Source: an uncultured Rhodospirillaceae bacterium (GTDB lineage: Bacteria; Pseudomonadota; Alphaproteobacteria; RF32; CAG-239). From it: a stretch of DNA of 13,371 nt. The translations under genes were made by a program, and so were the position numbers. Under the pieces are notes generated by a model. It saw only the letters and a program-made list of their open reading frames with translations. It searched no databases and had not been told where the DNA came from. Positions 12,834 to 13,371 of this stretch are shown one piece after another; position 1 is the first letter of the stretch, and each line of letters starts with the position of its first letter. The stretch is from positions 1 through 13,371 of the forward strand of contig OMQI01000099.1 in the NCBI GenBank assembly GCA_900313185.1, given 5' to 3'.

Positions 12834-12854
12834 TTTGTTTACGACTTAAACAAA
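12834..12854. repeat. 8-bp inverted repeat upstream of the outer-membrane protein promoter
   Basis: TTTGTTTA and TAAACAAA are perfect arms with a five-base loop, between the metallopeptidase stop (12868) and the -35 box (12814). There is no T run, so it is not a clear terminator; it could be a regulator site about 30 bp upstream of the -35 box. Confidence 0.35.
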
Positions 12855-12867
12855 GTGTTACATCTTG

Positions 12868-13371
12868 TTACAAATAAGCATAAAGCGATTTGCCGTAGCG
12901 CCTGAGCCAACTGTTGCCACGAGCCCACTCAGGGCATAGTTTTGCCACGCATTCCCAAAAGGCATCGGAGTGGTCGTGGTGCTTGAGATGGGAAACTTCG
13001 TGCGCCATTAAATAATCAATTACAAAATCGGGAGCTAAGGCAATTCGCCAGCTGTAGTTTATATTATTGAGCGAAGAGCAGCTTCCCCAGCGTGATTTGG
13101 TGTCTTTGATTACCACACCGTTTAATTTGCAATCGATTTTTTCCGCCAATTCTTTGGAGCGGGCATAAAATTCATCACCGGCACGACGGCGAATATAATC
13201 ACGTACACGACGATGCAAAAATTCCGCATCACCTGATACGCAAAGCAAGTTGTTTTCCAGCCATACTCCGCCTTTTTCCTCGGGGCGATGTGAAATAATG
13301 ACGCTTTGCCCGAATAATGATATGGTATCGCCGTCGGAAAATTTTTTTATTTCCGGTAATTTGGCCAAAGA
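12868..13371 (-). CDS. YgjP-type (DUF45) zinc metallopeptidase, N-terminus beyond the window
   Basis: The 167 visible residues contain the YgjP/DUF45 signature: SRWGSCSSLNNINYSWRIAL, then the zinc-binding HEVSH, and a third ligand His in HSDAFW six residues further on. The order matches the SprT/M48-like gluzincin fold predicted for YgjP, a cytoplasmic metallopeptidase of unclear substrate. The family is usually about 220-240 residues, so some 60-70 N-terminal residues lie outside. A TTG three bases from the edge could be read as a start, but the reading frame is open to the window end and TTG is more likely internal. The gene is upstream of the outer-membrane protein gene on the same strand, 142 nt away, and need not be co-transcribed because that gene has its own promoter. 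Confidence 0.9.
   Translation of the reverse strand, partial: SLAKLPEIKKFSDGDTISLFGQSVIISHRPEEKGGVWLENNLLCVSGDAEFLHRRVRDYIRRRAGDEFYARSKELAEKIDCKLNGVVIKDTKSRWGSCSSLNNINYSWRIALAPDFVIDYLMAHEVSHLKHHDHSDAFWECVAKLCPEWARGNSWLRRYGKSLYAYL

Overview
The window looks like a low-GC alphaproteobacterial chromosome, probably a gut-type or host-associated lineage. The strongest clue is the minus-strand block mutM, small secreted protein, rpsT, dnaA, dnaN, recF, an order typical of Alphaproteobacteria. Three prepilin-like proteins carrying a near-invariant G|RSM(L/I)EMLGVL N-terminus, and a J-domain protein of the alphaproteobacterial type, agree with this. The lineage is inferred from recall of families; no database was searched.

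Left (1-4016): a long secreted protein with tandem CxxC repeats, a lipoprotein-like middle and a C-terminal trypsin/HtrA-like domain in which all three catalytic positions are substituted. It is followed by a UUCG-loop terminator and two prepilin-like genes on +. A third prepilin-like gene lies on - and shares a bidirectional terminator with the second. All three share a C-x7-WG-x5-GF motif and a later cysteine, suggesting a paralogous minor-pilin or pseudopilin set.

Centre (4017-10329, all on -): an unrecognised 132-residue protein, then recF, dnaN, dnaA, rpsT, a small exported protein and mutM. These cover replication initiation, the sliding clamp, gap repair and oxidised-base excision. MutM has lost the fourth cysteine of its zinc finger. 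The 420-bp rpsT-dnaA gap is AT-rich but has no consensus DnaA box.

Right (10330-13371): a divergently transcribed J-domain protein on +; then an intergenic tract of nested palindromes; then two overlapping small membrane-protein genes on +. This small-gene cassette is bracketed by two inverted copies of a 29-bp palindromic element. Further right on - are an outer-membrane beta-barrel protein with a good promoter and terminator, and a YgjP-type zinc metallopeptidase whose N-terminus runs off the window.

The most notable items are the triply substituted pseudoprotease beside the prepilin-like genes, the shared cysteine/WG motif of those genes, the altered MutM zinc finger, and the inverted-repeat-bounded membrane-protein pair. 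No tRNA, rRNA, CRISPR array or transposase gene was seen.
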